DNA of 64,000 nucleotides, from the NCBI RefSeq assembly GCF_007954405.1, contig NZ_CP042344.1, positions 1,178,001 to 1,242,000 on the forward strand, written 5' to 3'. This document shows, in pieces, positions 43,207-53,878 of the stretch. Below the pieces are notes generated by a model, which saw nothing but the letters and a program-made list of their open reading frames with translations, was not told the DNA's origin and searched no databases. The stretch comes from Comamonas flocculans (GTDB lineage: Bacteria; Pseudomonadota; Gammaproteobacteria; Burkholderiales; Burkholderiaceae_C). The translations under genes were made by a program, and so were the position numbers. The first letter of the stretch is position 1. Each line of letters begins with the position of its first letter.

Positions 43207-44139
43207 CTACTCCTGCACCTCCATTTGTTCGAACACGGTGTTGCTGCCTATGGGCAGCAGCTCTATCGTGGCGACCAGACCCGGCACGGCCGCCATCAGT
43301 TCGGCTTCGACCGTGGCGCGCTCCGTGGCCGCGCGCCCCAGCGTCCAGTGGGCAGGCACGTGCATGTGCAACTGCACAAAGCTGCGGCTGCCCGCGCGCC
43401 GGGAGTTCAGGCTGTCAAAGTACACCACCCGCCCGCTGGCCTGGGCGTAGCGCTGCAGCAGCGCGTCGATGCGTTCGAGCTTGCCCGGCGCGAGCGCCTT
43501 GTCCATCAACCCTTGCGAGGCCTGCCAGACCAGCGCGCCGCCCTCTTTCAGGATGTTCAGCGCCACCAGCAGCGCCACCACCGGGTCCAGCCAATGCCAG
43601 CCGGTGGCGCCTGCGGCAAACAGGCCAACGACCACGCCACCCGAGGTCCACACGTCGGTGATCAGATGGCGCGCATCACCCTCCAGCGCCACCGAGCGGC
43701 GCGTGCGCGCCGCGCGCAGCATGCCCCAGGCCAGCAGCCCGTTGAAGACCGAGCTGAGCACCGCCAGGCCCACCCCCCAGGAAAGCTGTTGCAACGGCTG
43801 CGGATGCAGCAGGCGCAGCACCGCTGCCCAGAGGATGGCAATGGCCGCCCCCACGACCAGGATCCCCTCGAAACCCGATGAAAAATACTCCGCCTTGTGG
43901 TGGCCGAAGGGGTGGTCTTCATCCGCCGGCCGCGAGGCCACCGTGACCATGGCCAGCGCAAACACCGCCCCTGCCAGATTGACGAAGGACTCCAGCGCGT
44001 CGGACAACAGCCCGACGGAATCGGTCACCCACCAGGCCAGCGTCTTGAGCACGATGGTGAGCACCGCCACCGCGATGGACACCAGCAGCCAGTGGCGCGG
44101 GGCCATGCGGGCGAGCAGGGAGGAAGCAGGTATCAGCAT
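43207..44139 (-). CDS. Cation diffusion facilitator (FieF/CzcD-type) metal transporter
   Basis: 310 residues from the ATG at 44139. A proton-coupled metal efflux pump of the inner membrane. Six membrane segments are visible. The metal-binding motifs are SDALESFVNL in segment 2 and DARHLITDVWTS in segment 5. The C-terminal cytoplasmic domain (about 215-310) contains the ferredoxin-like fold. EDHPFGHHKAEYFSS is the conserved loop. It is likely for Fe(II), Zn(II) or Co(II); the sequence does not decide. The start is uncertain, with no strong ribosome-binding site; ATG codons lie further down at MAPRHW and the open frame extends 20 codons upstream. No link to neighbours is evident. Confidence 0.9.
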   Translation of the reverse strand: MLIPASSLLARMAPRHWLLVSIAVAVLTIVLKTLAWWVTDSVGLLSDALESFVNLAGAVFALAMVTVASRPADEDHPFGHHKAEYFSSGFEGILVVGAAIAILWAAVLRLLHPQPLQQLSWGVGLAVLSSVFNGLLAWGMLRAARTRRSVALEGDARHLITDVWTSGGVVVGLFAAGATGWHWLDPVVALLVALNILKEGGALVWQASQGLMDKALAPGKLERIDALLQRYAQASGRVVYFDSLNSRRAGSRSFVQLHMHVPAHWTLGRAATERATVEAELMAAVPGLVATIELLPIGSNTVFEQMEVQE

Positions 44140-44285
44140 GCAATGCGAAAAACGGAGTTTCTGGCGCCCTCGTGCATGAAGCCAGGGGCGAATCCGCACA
44201 CAGCCTTCGCGGCGGTGGCGACGCGGGACACTAGCACGCTTGCCATCGCCCCGCAGGGCCTGTTGGCAAGCGGGCGCAGCCGCCG

Positions 44286-44909
44286 CTAGGGCCGCCGCTT
44301 CCAGCCCGGGATGATCACGTCCTTGAAAAACCGCTGGTCAAGCAGCAGCCACACCAGCACCGGCGCCAGCGTAGGCAGCACCAGCACGCCCAGCTGGTAG
44401 CCGTAGACGATTAGTTCGAGCTGCCACGGGTCGATGAACAGCAGCCGCGCCTGGTACTGCGCCGCGCCCGCAAGCTGCATCCACAAATACATCACCAGGC
44501 TGAAAACCTGCGCCGGCAACAGCAACAGATAACCCAGCAGCGCCCGCCCCAGGCGCCCCGGCGTGCGGTGCGTCAGCCAGGCGGCCAGCAACAGCGCCAG
44601 GAAGATCGGCAGGCCATAGGCATAGCGGCCGGGGTCGGCCTCCAGCACCACGTCGCCCAGGCGCCCGGACTGCGGATCCCGCACGCTCACCGCCGTATCC
44701 ACCTCTATGCTGCCGGGCGCCTTGTGCACGCTGCGCACCCACATCGGCGCGCCCTGTTCCAGCACCACGTGCGACAACGCCGCCACCGGATAGGACAGCC
44801 AGGGTGAGGCTTTGGACCAGGCCAGCGTCAGCACCACGATGGCCGCGGCCGCAATCAAGGCAAAGCGCAGCAGCACGGGGCCAGGTCGGGGTGGCGCGGC
44901 GGCGGTCAT
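44286..44909 (-). CDS. Exosortase H-associated membrane protein
   Basis: 207 residues with about four membrane segments (near 15-33, 100-116, 125-148 and 170-190) and a loop of about 60 residues between the first two. The start ATG overlaps the xrtH stop as ATGA, so it is translationally coupled to the exosortase. No catalytic motif is seen. I take it for the partner membrane protein that accompanies exosortase H in IPTL-CTERM systems; this rests mainly on context. It may help recognition or release of the sorted protein. Confidence 0.7.
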   Translation of the reverse strand: MTAAAPPRPGPVLLRFALIAAAAIVVLTLAWSKASPWLSYPVAALSHVVLEQGAPMWVRSVHKAPGSIEVDTAVSVRDPQSGRLGDVVLEADPGRYAYGLPIFLALLLAAWLTHRTPGRLGRALLGYLLLLPAQVFSLVMYLWMQLAGAAQYQARLLFIDPWQLELIVYGYQLGVLVLPTLAPVLVWLLLDQRFFKDVIIPGWKRRP

Positions 44910-45532
44910 GCGCGGGCGTGGGGCAGCGACAGGTCGGGCGAATGGCTGACCACACCCTGACCGCGCGGCGCTGCCGGGCGCGGGGGCGACGGCGGCGCCG
45001 CGGGTGGCTCGTTGGGCGGCTCGTTGGGCGGCGGACCGTCGCCTTCCTGCGCCCCGGCGCGCGTGGTGGTGCGCACCCACAGCAACCAGACCACGAGCAC
45101 GTCCAGCATGATCAGCGCCTGCCACAGAAACTCGTGCGCGAAGTTGAAGGCCGCGGTGTTCCATTGCCCGATGTAGAACAGGCTGATCACGCGCACCACG
45201 TTCAGCGCCTGCACCGCCACGCTGCCGATCAGCAGGCCGCGCAGCTTGCTGCGCCAGGGCGCGGGAAACGCCAGGATGGCCGCAGCCAGCACGATGCAGG
45301 CCTCGATGCCGTTGCAGCCGGGCTCGATCGACACGCCAAACCCCGTGGCGGTATTCCACAACACCTTGCCCTGCGCGGCCGCGCTGGCGTCAAACCAGGT
45401 AACCAGCCCCGCGCTGATGCGCGCCAGCAGCGCCGTCCAGGGCAGCACCGCATGCTGCTGCACCCAGTTGAGCATGTTCACGCCAAACAGCGAGAGCTGG
45501 ATGCCGAGAAAGAGCAGGAAGAAGCGCAGCAT
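44906..45532 (-). CDS. xrtH: Exosortase H (XrtH), IPTL-CTERM-specific
   Basis: 208 residues, an inner-membrane cysteine transpeptidase-like enzyme that recognises C-terminal IPTLxxWG signals. The exosortase catalytic set is complete: Cys73 (SIEPGCNGIEACIV), Arg114 (ALNVVRVISLFYIG) and His133 (FNFAHEFLWQ), together with FPAPWRSKLRGLLIG. Five or so membrane segments. A Pro-rich tail of about 45 residues (NEPPNEPP, then AAPPSPP) is unusual; a short tandem DNA repeat encodes part of it. It lies 77 nt downstream of the gene for its predicted substrate, with a hairpin between, and overlaps the partner gene. Confidence 0.9.
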   Translation of the reverse strand: MLRFFLLFLGIQLSLFGVNMLNWVQQHAVLPWTALLARISAGLVTWFDASAAAQGKVLWNTATGFGVSIEPGCNGIEACIVLAAAILAFPAPWRSKLRGLLIGSVAVQALNVVRVISLFYIGQWNTAAFNFAHEFLWQALIMLDVLVVWLLWVRTTTRAGAQEGDGPPPNEPPNEPPAAPPSPPRPAAPRGQGVVSHSPDLSLPHARA

Positions 45533-45558
45533 GGGCGTATTCTGGCCGATGAAATGAG

Positions 45559-45586
45559 AACGGCAGGCCCCGCAAGGTCTGCCGTT
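45559..45586 (-). terminator. Hairpin between IPTL-CTERM gene and xrtH
   Basis: An 11-bp stem (AACGGCAGGCC against GGTCTGCCGTT, one G-T pair) with a 6-nt loop. On the minus strand no U-run follows, so it may lower rather than abolish transcription of xrtH after its much more abundant substrate. Confidence 0.55.
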
Positions 45587-45609
45587 TTCCCGTCTGCCGA
45601 GCGTGCCGT

Positions 45610-48600
45610 TTACATGCGCCGGCGGCGTGCACCCGCGTGCTGGCGCCAGGCGAGCAGGCCCAGCATCAGCGACAGCAGGATCAGGCCCCACTCGGAGAGC
45701 GTGGGGATGCTCGCCGGGCTGGCGATCTTGTGCTCGCCGAAGTTGTAGTCGGTCGCTGCGTCTCCGCCCACCAGGACGATGCCGCTGATGGAGTCGTTGG
45801 TCACCGTGCCACCGTTGCTGCCCGCGGTGTCCTTGCCGTCGGTCCAGCCGGCCGGCTGCACTTCCTGCACCGTGTAGGTGCCCGGCGGCAGGTTGGTGAA
45901 GCTGTACTGACCCGCGCCGTTGGTCGTCGTCGTGGCAATCACGCTGCCGCCTTGCAGCAGATTGATCGTCACGCCACCTATGCCTTCCTCGCCCGGGTCG
46001 ATCAGGCCGTTGTCGTTGCGGTCGTGGTAGACGTTGCCGCTGAGCGAGGCGGTGGTGCCGGGAGCGACAGTGACCACCGTCAGATCAGCCGCCGTGCCCA
46101 CCGGGTTGTTGCCGCCATCGGTTTTCAGGGCGTTTGCCGCAATGGTGTTGGCCCACGTGCCCGCCGTCAAGGAGGTCACGCGCACCGCGATCACGCAGCC
46201 ACCCGCCGGGATCGTGCCGCCCGTCTTGTAGGTCACGTTGCCCGCTGCCACCTCGACCGAGGCGGCATCACAGGTGGTGCCCGTGGTCACGGCTGGCATC
46301 ACTGCCTCCATGTTGTTGAGGGTGTCAACCATGTCGCTCGTGAGCGTAAGCGCCTTGGCGTTGCCGTTGCCCAGGGAGATCGTGAGCGTCGATTGCCCGC
46401 CCGAGGCGATGGACGCCGGAGAGAAGCTCTTGCTCACGCTCGGCGGCTGGCCGGGGTTCACGAGCAGATTGGCCGTGGCCGGCGCGCCGTTGTTGCCGAC
46501 GCTGGTCTTCAGATCACCCGCCGCAATGGTGTTGACATACGGCCCGCCCGGGGCGGCGGAGGTGACGTTCACCGTGATCGTGCACGAGCCATTTGCAGGG
46601 ATGGTGCCACCGCTCTTGTACGTCACGGCCCCACCGCCAGCCGCCGCTTCCTTGGTGCCGGTACAACTACCGCCAAGCGCGGGCGGGTCGGCCACCAATA
46701 CGTCGGCCGGCAGCGTATCGACCAGATCCGCGGTCAGCGTGGCCGCGGCGGCATTGGGGTTGCCCAGCGTGATGGTGAGCGTGGAGACGCCGCCGGGGTT
46801 GATGGTGCCGGGCGAGAAGGCCTTGAGCACCGTCGGGTTGTTTGGCGAAGTCACCACCAGGCCGGCGACGGCGGGCGTGGGGTTGGAGCCAGCTTCATTG
46901 GTGACCAAGCCGCCCGCAGGAATGGTGTTGGTGTAGGAGCCAGCCACAGCCGCCGTCACGTTCACCTCGATCGTGCAGCCTGCGGACGGGATGCTGGCAC
47001 CAGTGGCATAGACCACGGTACCGGTGCCCGCAGCCGCCGTCACGGCGCCGGGGCAAGTCCCGCCGATGCCAGGCGTGGGAGCGACCAGCACGCCCGTGGG
47101 CAAGGTATCCGTCATGTCGCCAGCCAGCGTCAGCGCCGTGGCGTTCGGGTTGCCCAGCGTAATGGTCAGGCGCGAGACGCCATTGGCCGCGATCTGCGTA
47201 GGGTTGAAGGCCTTGAGCACCGTCGGCGCGGCGGGTTTATCCACACCCAACGTGGCATTGGCCGGTTCGGGGTTGTTGCCCGCGCTGGTCTTGAGCTGAC
47301 CGGCGGCGATGGTATTCAGGTAGTTGCCGGTGTGCGAGCCCACCACGTCCACCGTGATGGTGCAGCCGCCAGCAGGGATCGTGGCGCCACTGCCGTAGGT
47401 GATGCTGTTGGCACCCGCCCCCGCAGTGACGGAGCCTGCGGTACAGGCCGTTTCACCACCCGGCACATGGCCGTTCACATTCGGCACGGGTGCAACCGAA
47501 ATCTGTCCAGGACCAGGCGCAGGCAGGCCGGGCAGCGCGTCCACGAGCGCAGCAGTGAGCGTGATCGGCGTGGCGTTGCTGTTTTCGAGCCGGATGTAAA
47601 GCGTGCTGATATCGCCCCCCGATGCAATCTGCGACGGCGCGAAGCGCTTGCTCACTTCGGGCGGGGCCAGCACGTTCAGGTCGGCATCGGTCGGGTTGCC
47701 GTTGGTCAGGCCTTGCTGGTTGGTGACGGCCTTCGCACCGATGGTGTTCTTGAAGGTGCCCGCCTGGGAGGCGACCACCATCGCCCGGAACTGGCACGAA
47801 CCGCCGGCCGGGATGCTGGCGCCCGAGAGCGACACGGTGGACGCACCCGGCAAAGCCGTGACGCTGCCCGAAGTGCAGGTAGTGGTGGTATTGGCCGGAT
47901 TGGCCACCGCGACATGCGGCGGCAGGTTGTCGGTCAGCGCCACGCCGGTGAGCGCCACCGCCGCCGGATTGTTCACCGTGACGATGAGCTGCGAGGTCTG
48001 ATCCACCGTCACCGTCGCCGGGCTGAAGGACTTGCCCACCGTCGGGCCGTCGACCACGTTCAGCGTGGCCTCGCCTGGCGTCGGATTGGTCACGCCCTGG
48101 TCGGTCGTGATCGCGCCGGCGGGAATGTTGTTCAGATAGGCCCCCAGGCTGGCGGCGGTGACGTTCACCTCCACGTCGCAGGTGGCGCCCGGGCTGAGCG
48201 TGACGTGCGAGAGCGTGAGCGCCTGCGTGAGCGTGTTCACGTTGATCTGCGCGCCGATGCAGGTGGCCGCCGGGTTGGGCACGGCGGCGAACACCAGGCC
48301 CGAGGGCAGGACGTCGGTGAACGTCAGGCCCGTGAGCACCACCGGGTTCTGGATGTTCGGATCAAAGGTGTTGACCAGCTTGATCTTCAGACGCGAAACC
48401 TCATTGGGAGCGACGTAGGTGGGCTCGAACCCCTTGGAGACGCCCAGCCCCTGCAGCGTGGACAGCGTGGCCGACGTGGGCGTGAGATTGGTGTAGCCGC
48501 CCTGACTGGTCACGGCGCCCGCCGGGATGGTATTGGTCAGGTTCAGGTAGGCCACCGAGGTCACCTTGAGCGTGACCGTGCAGGCGCCGTTGCCCGCCAG

Positions 48601-51411
48601 CGCTGCCCCGGTCAGCCCGACCTGGGTGCCGCCGGGCGTCGCCGCCACGGTGCCGCCAGTACAGGTGGTTTGCGCATCAGGCGCCGAATACACCTGGATG
48701 CCGCTGGGGAAGACGTCGGTGAAAGAGACGTTGTTGATCGCCTGTGCCGAATTGTTGATGACAGTGATCGTCAGTACCGACGGCTCGTTGCCGGTGACAA
48801 GCAGCGGATTGAAGGCCTTGTTCAGCGACAGGTCGGCACTTTCCTTACCCAGAGTCGCCGTCACCGGCGCGGCGTTGCTCGGCCCTTCGGCACTGGTGAT
48901 CTGATTGATCGGGATGGTGTTGACCCACGGCCCCACACCGTTGGCGAGTACGTCGAACGATAAATCGCAGGTTTGCGCGCCGTCGAGTCGCACCCCGTCC
49001 AGGCGCACACTGGTGGCACCGGGGTTGGCGGTGATCATCGGCGCGCCGCCACAGGAAGTAGCGGCATTCGCCGGATTGGCCACCGTCAGCCCGCCGGAGA
49101 GGCCAGTGTCGTTGATCGACACATTGGTCAGCACGCCATTGGTCTGGTTGGTCAGCGTGACCGTGGCTCGCGCCACGCCGCCCTCGCCCACGCTGGCAGG
49201 CACGAAGCTCTTGACCGCGGCAAGGCCGGCGGTGACCGCGAGATTGGCCGAGCGGGGGCCGACGAATTTGCCCGCGCTCGATGTGAAATCAGCCGGTTGC
49301 AGGGTGTTGGTGTATGTAGCGGGCGCGGTCGCCGTCACCAGCGCGGTGATGGTGCAGGAGGCCGATTCGCTGGCACCGGGACGCGCGAGGGCCGAGCCAC
49401 CCGTCAGTTTGATCTTGTTGTCCCCCGGCACCGCCGTCAGCGCGCCGGCGCCGCAGGTGGTGCTCGCTGCCGGGTTGGCCGCGAGCACCAGGCCGGCGGG
49501 CAGGTTGTCGGTCAGGTCGATCGCCGTCATCGGGCTCACCGTGCGGTTGAATACCGTGATGGTCAGCTGCGAGGTCTGGCCCGAGGCGATGCTCGTCGGG
49601 CTGAAGGCCTTGGTCAGATCGACCGCATCTACCACCGCGACATTGCGCGACACGGTGTTGGTGTTGCTGGTCGCCCCGCCAGGGCCGGTACCAGAGGCCG
49701 CGGTGCTGGTCGGCAGAGTGTTGACGAATGTCTCGCCCGTGGCCGCGTCCGCGGGCACCAGCGCGCGGAAGGTGACGGTGCACAGGCCGGGGGATGGCGG
49801 CGCCGTCATCGTGGCGCCGCCAATGCTGCCATTGGTGCCGCTGAGCGTGTTGGTGCCGATTCCGCTGAAACCCATGCCACAACCGGCAGGCCCTTGCGAA
49901 GCATCCACCAGCATGGGATGGCCATTCACGGTGGGCAGCACGTCGGTGAACTGCAAGTTGTTCACGGGGCCATTGGCGTAATTGCGGATGTTCACCGTGA
50001 AGGTGGCCCACTGACCGGGCGCCACGTTGGCCGGCGTCACCGTCTTTTCCACCTGCAACTGCGCATAGGCGTTGAGCGTGGCGTCGATCGCCGGGCTGCT
50101 GATGCCCTGGTCGTTGGTGACGGCATTCGCCGGGAGTTCGTTCTTGTACGCCCCCTCGGTCGTGGACGTGACCGGCACCTCGATCGTGCAGGTGCCGCCA
50201 TTGGCCGCGACGGTGGCGCCGGTGAGCGTGACCTTGTTCGGGTTGGAGACCGTATCCACCGTCGCAATGCCGTCGGTGCCGCTGGTACACGTGACCGAAG
50301 CCGCGCCACCCGCGCCCACGAGTCCGGCCGGGAAGTTGTCTACGAAACCCGCGTTGGTCAGCGCCGTGCCGCCATTGTTGGTGACGACGATCTCCATCAT
50401 CGAGGGCGCATTGACCGGGATGGTCGATGGCGTGAACGACTTGGCCATCGAGATGGGTTGCCTCACCTGTACCTGCCGGTGGAACGTCGGGCTGCTGAGT
50501 CCGCGGATATTGCCGATGGCGCCCGCGGCCACGATGTTGTCAAACGTCTGCGAGGCGGCGTTCGCGGGCGTGAGCGCGTTGACGACCACGTCGACCTTCA
50601 TCTCGCAGGTGCCGTTCACCCCGATGGTGCCGCCCGCGAGGGTCACGGCGGTGTCGCCCACGCCGGGGCTGAACGTGCCATTGCTGAACCCGGTGCCAGT
50701 GCAGGTCACCGACGCATTCGGCACGGGCGCAACGACCATGCCCGTGGGCAGGGTGTCGGTAAAGGTAGTAAGCGGGATGGTCTGACCTTCCCCGACGTTC
50801 GGGTTGGTCAGCGTGATGGTGAGCGTAGTGGGGCGACCGGTGAAGCTGGGCGAGGGGCTGAAGGTCTTGCTGCCCCTGGGAGCAGCCATGGAACGCACCA
50901 GCAGCGTGGCCTTGGCGTCGGTGGTGTTGTATTCCTTCTTGCCGTTTTCGGTGTAGGTGAAACCGGAGATGGTAGGCGTCGGATCGGTATTTTCCGGGAT
51001 GCTGACAATGTGGTTGCCCGACACTGCCGCGCTCACCTTCACGGTGACCACACACTCCCCCGGACTGCCCGACCCCGTGCCGGCAGCGACAGTGGCGCCG
51101 GTGAGTTGCACGGTGTTGGTCCCAGGATCGGCGTTCAGCGCAGCACCCGCGCCACAGCCACTGATAGTGGTGTCCAGCGGCGTGATCACCGAAATCTTCG
51201 GAGCCGGCAAGGCCCCCGGCAGATCGAGCAGCGCGGTGAACGCCACATCCGTCACCGCCACCTGTGTGCTGTCGTTCCAGATCTTGACCGTGTAGGTGCT
51301 GGGGTCGCCCTGAAAGAGCGTGTCCGGCACGAAAGACTGGTTGATGGTGGTCGTCGCGAATGCGACGCAGGGCAGCAGCGCCAACCCCCCCAGAATGCTT
51401 CTTATCGACAT
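45610..51411 (-). CDS. Very large exported repeat protein with IPTL-CTERM sorting signal
   Basis: 1933 residues. A signal peptide (MSIRSILGGLALLPCVAFA) leads to about 13 tandem immunoglobulin-like DUF11/DUF7933-type repeats of 110-150 residues, each opening with a KxFxPxxI-type strand (KSFSPASIASGGQSTLTI, KAFNPTQIAANGVSRLTI) and holding one Cys pair. A single SdrD/SpaA-type B domain follows (SGNVYHDRNDNGLIDPGEEG, about 1775-1885). The end is IPTLSEWG (from residue 1902), a membrane helix and an Arg-rich tail: a full IPTL-CTERM signal. Exosortase H just downstream should process it. Likely a cell-surface or matrix adhesin. The ATG at 51411 was chosen over an upstream TTG. Confidence 0.92.
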   Translation of the reverse strand: MSIRSILGGLALLPCVAFATTTINQSFVPDTLFQGDPSTYTVKIWNDSTQVAVTDVAFTALLDLPGALPAPKISVITPLDTTISGCGAGAALNADPGTNTVQLTGATVAAGTGSGSPGECVVTVKVSAAVSGNHIVSIPENTDPTPTISGFTYTENGKKEYNTTDAKATLLVRSMAAPRGSKTFSPSPSFTGRPTTLTITLTNPNVGEGQTIPLTTFTDTLPTGMVVAPVPNASVTCTGTGFSNGTFSPGVGDTAVTLAGGTIGVNGTCEMKVDVVVNALTPANAASQTFDNIVAAGAIGNIRGLSSPTFHRQVQVRQPISMAKSFTPSTIPVNAPSMMEIVVTNNGGTALTNAGFVDNFPAGLVGAGGAASVTCTSGTDGIATVDTVSNPNKVTLTGATVAANGGTCTIEVPVTSTTEGAYKNELPANAVTNDQGISSPAIDATLNAYAQLQVEKTVTPANVAPGQWATFTVNIRNYANGPVNNLQFTDVLPTVNGHPMLVDASQGPAGCGMGFSGIGTNTLSGTNGSIGGATMTAPPSPGLCTVTFRALVPADAATGETFVNTLPTSTAASGTGPGGATSNTNTVSRNVAVVDAVDLTKAFSPTSIASGQTSQLTITVFNRTVSPMTAIDLTDNLPAGLVLAANPAASTTCGAGALTAVPGDNKIKLTGGSALARPGASESASCTITALVTATAPATYTNTLQPADFTSSAGKFVGPRSANLAVTAGLAAVKSFVPASVGEGGVARATVTLTNQTNGVLTNVSINDTGLSGGLTVANPANAATSCGGAPMITANPGATSVRLDGVRLDGAQTCDLSFDVLANGVGPWVNTIPINQITSAEGPSNAAPVTATLGKESADLSLNKAFNPLLVTGNEPSVLTITVINNSAQAINNVSFTDVFPSGIQVYSAPDAQTTCTGGTVAATPGGTQVGLTGAALAGNGACTVTLKVTSVAYLNLTNTIPAGAVTSQGGYTNLTPTSATLSTLQGLGVSKGFEPTYVAPNEVSRLKIKLVNTFDPNIQNPVVLTGLTFTDVLPSGLVFAAVPNPAATCIGAQINVNTLTQALTLSHVTLSPGATCDVEVNVTAASLGAYLNNIPAGAITTDQGVTNPTPGEATLNVVDGPTVGKSFSPATVTVDQTSQLIVTVNNPAAVALTGVALTDNLPPHVAVANPANTTTTCTSGSVTALPGASTVSLSGASIPAGGSCQFRAMVVASQAGTFKNTIGAKAVTNQQGLTNGNPTDADLNVLAPPEVSKRFAPSQIASGGDISTLYIRLENSNATPITLTAALVDALPGLPAPGPGQISVAPVPNVNGHVPGGETACTAGSVTAGAGANSITYGSGATIPAGGCTITVDVVGSHTGNYLNTIAAGQLKTSAGNNPEPANATLGVDKPAAPTVLKAFNPTQIAANGVSRLTITLGNPNATALTLAGDMTDTLPTGVLVAPTPGIGGTCPGAVTAAAGTGTVVYATGASIPSAGCTIEVNVTAAVAGSYTNTIPAGGLVTNEAGSNPTPAVAGLVVTSPNNPTVLKAFSPGTINPGGVSTLTITLGNPNAAAATLTADLVDTLPADVLVADPPALGGSCTGTKEAAAGGGAVTYKSGGTIPANGSCTITVNVTSAAPGGPYVNTIAAGDLKTSVGNNGAPATANLLVNPGQPPSVSKSFSPASIASGGQSTLTISLGNGNAKALTLTSDMVDTLNNMEAVMPAVTTGTTCDAASVEVAAGNVTYKTGGTIPAGGCVIAVRVTSLTAGTWANTIAANALKTDGGNNPVGTAADLTVVTVAPGTTASLSGNVYHDRNDNGLIDPGEEGIGGVTINLLQGGSVIATTTTNGAGQYSFTNLPPGTYTVQEVQPAGWTDGKDTAGSNGGTVTNDSISGIVLVGGDAATDYNFGEHKIASPASIPTLSEWGLILLSLMLGLLAWRQHAGARRRRM

Positions 51412-51472
51412 ATACAGTAGCCGTGACAATGGTCAGTACCGGCTTACTTTATGTCATTTGTCACCTGTGTGA

Positions 51473-51495
51473 CCGTGCAGTTTCAACCTGCACGG
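51473..51495 (-). terminator. Hairpin between htpG and the IPTL-CTERM gene
   Basis: CCGTGCAG, 7-nt loop, CTGCACGG: a perfect 8-bp stem, 32 nt after the htpG stop and about 60 nt before the IPTL-CTERM start. It may end htpG transcripts or lie in the leader of the large gene. Beside it, GTCAC-CTGT-GTGAC (51460-51473) is a second small inverted repeat that could be an operator. Confidence 0.45.
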
Positions 51496-51527
51496 CCCCT
51501 ATTGACATTCATTGGCAATTCAATGGC

Positions 51528-53489
<1,962 letters not shown>

Positions 53490-53655
53490 GGATGACACGA
53501 CGAATGGACCTGAGAAAAGCGCCCGCTGCCACCGTCTTGCGGCCGGCGAACGGGCACGGCGTGTGGCAGATAAGGGCAGGCGCGGCGATTTCAACCGCTT
53601 GAGGCAGGCGGCCTGCCAGGCTGGGCTGATCGGCTTGGCATGACGGGAATTTTAT

Positions 53656-53706
53656 AAAACGATAGCTGTTAACGCTTGTACAGCAAGCGTTGGGGGCCGA
53701 TTTCCC
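53656..53706 (+). repeat. Interspersed palindromic repeat, copy E
   Basis: Contains GATAGCTGTTAACGCTTG, TACAGCAAGCGTTGGGG and GCCGATTTCCC. It lies in the 389-nt gap (53490-53878) between the Crp-type gene and htpG, next to the GC-rich inverted elements. Confidence 0.85.
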
Positions 53707-53730
53707 ATTTGATCTTTGCCCTGCCGGGCG

Positions 53731-53850
53731 CTCCTTCCCCCTCTGGGGGGAAGGCAGGAATGGGGGCTGCTGACGCAGCCATCGCGGCGACGTGGGCGCG
53801 GTACTGCTGCTGGCCCCCATCCCAACCCTCCCCCGGAGGGGGAGGGGGAA
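53731..53850. repeat. REP-like GC-rich elements in inverted pair
   Basis: Two related units face each other: one at 53731-53770 (CCTTCCCCCTCTGGGGGG, then AAGGCAGGAATGGGGGC) and one at 53806-53850, whose reverse complement reads CCCTCCCCCTCCGGGGGAGG, then GTTGGGATGGGGGCC. Each has its own hairpin. Units of this C-run/G-run form are common between genes of Gram-negative bacteria and usually occur in such pairs. Confidence 0.7.
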
Positions 53851-53878
53851 TGCCGCGGCGCGGGCGACATCGCCGCCC

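Noticed and set aside
44221-44285. A possible further copy of the palindromic repeat (CTTGCC...GGCAAGCGG).
   Set aside because: It has a short inverted repeat but lacks the TAGCTG and GGCC flanks of the family.
45610-51411. CRISPR-like repetition in the large gene.
   Set aside because: The repeats are 330-450 nt protein domains with degenerate DNA, not short identical repeats with spacers.
45637-51420. Very long open frames on the plus strand opposite the IPTL-CTERM gene (1108 and 815 codons).
   Set aside because: They are shadows of the GC-rich, repetitive minus-strand gene. The translations are rich in Arg/Gly/His without any domain, whereas the minus frame has a signal peptide, repeats and a sorting signal.
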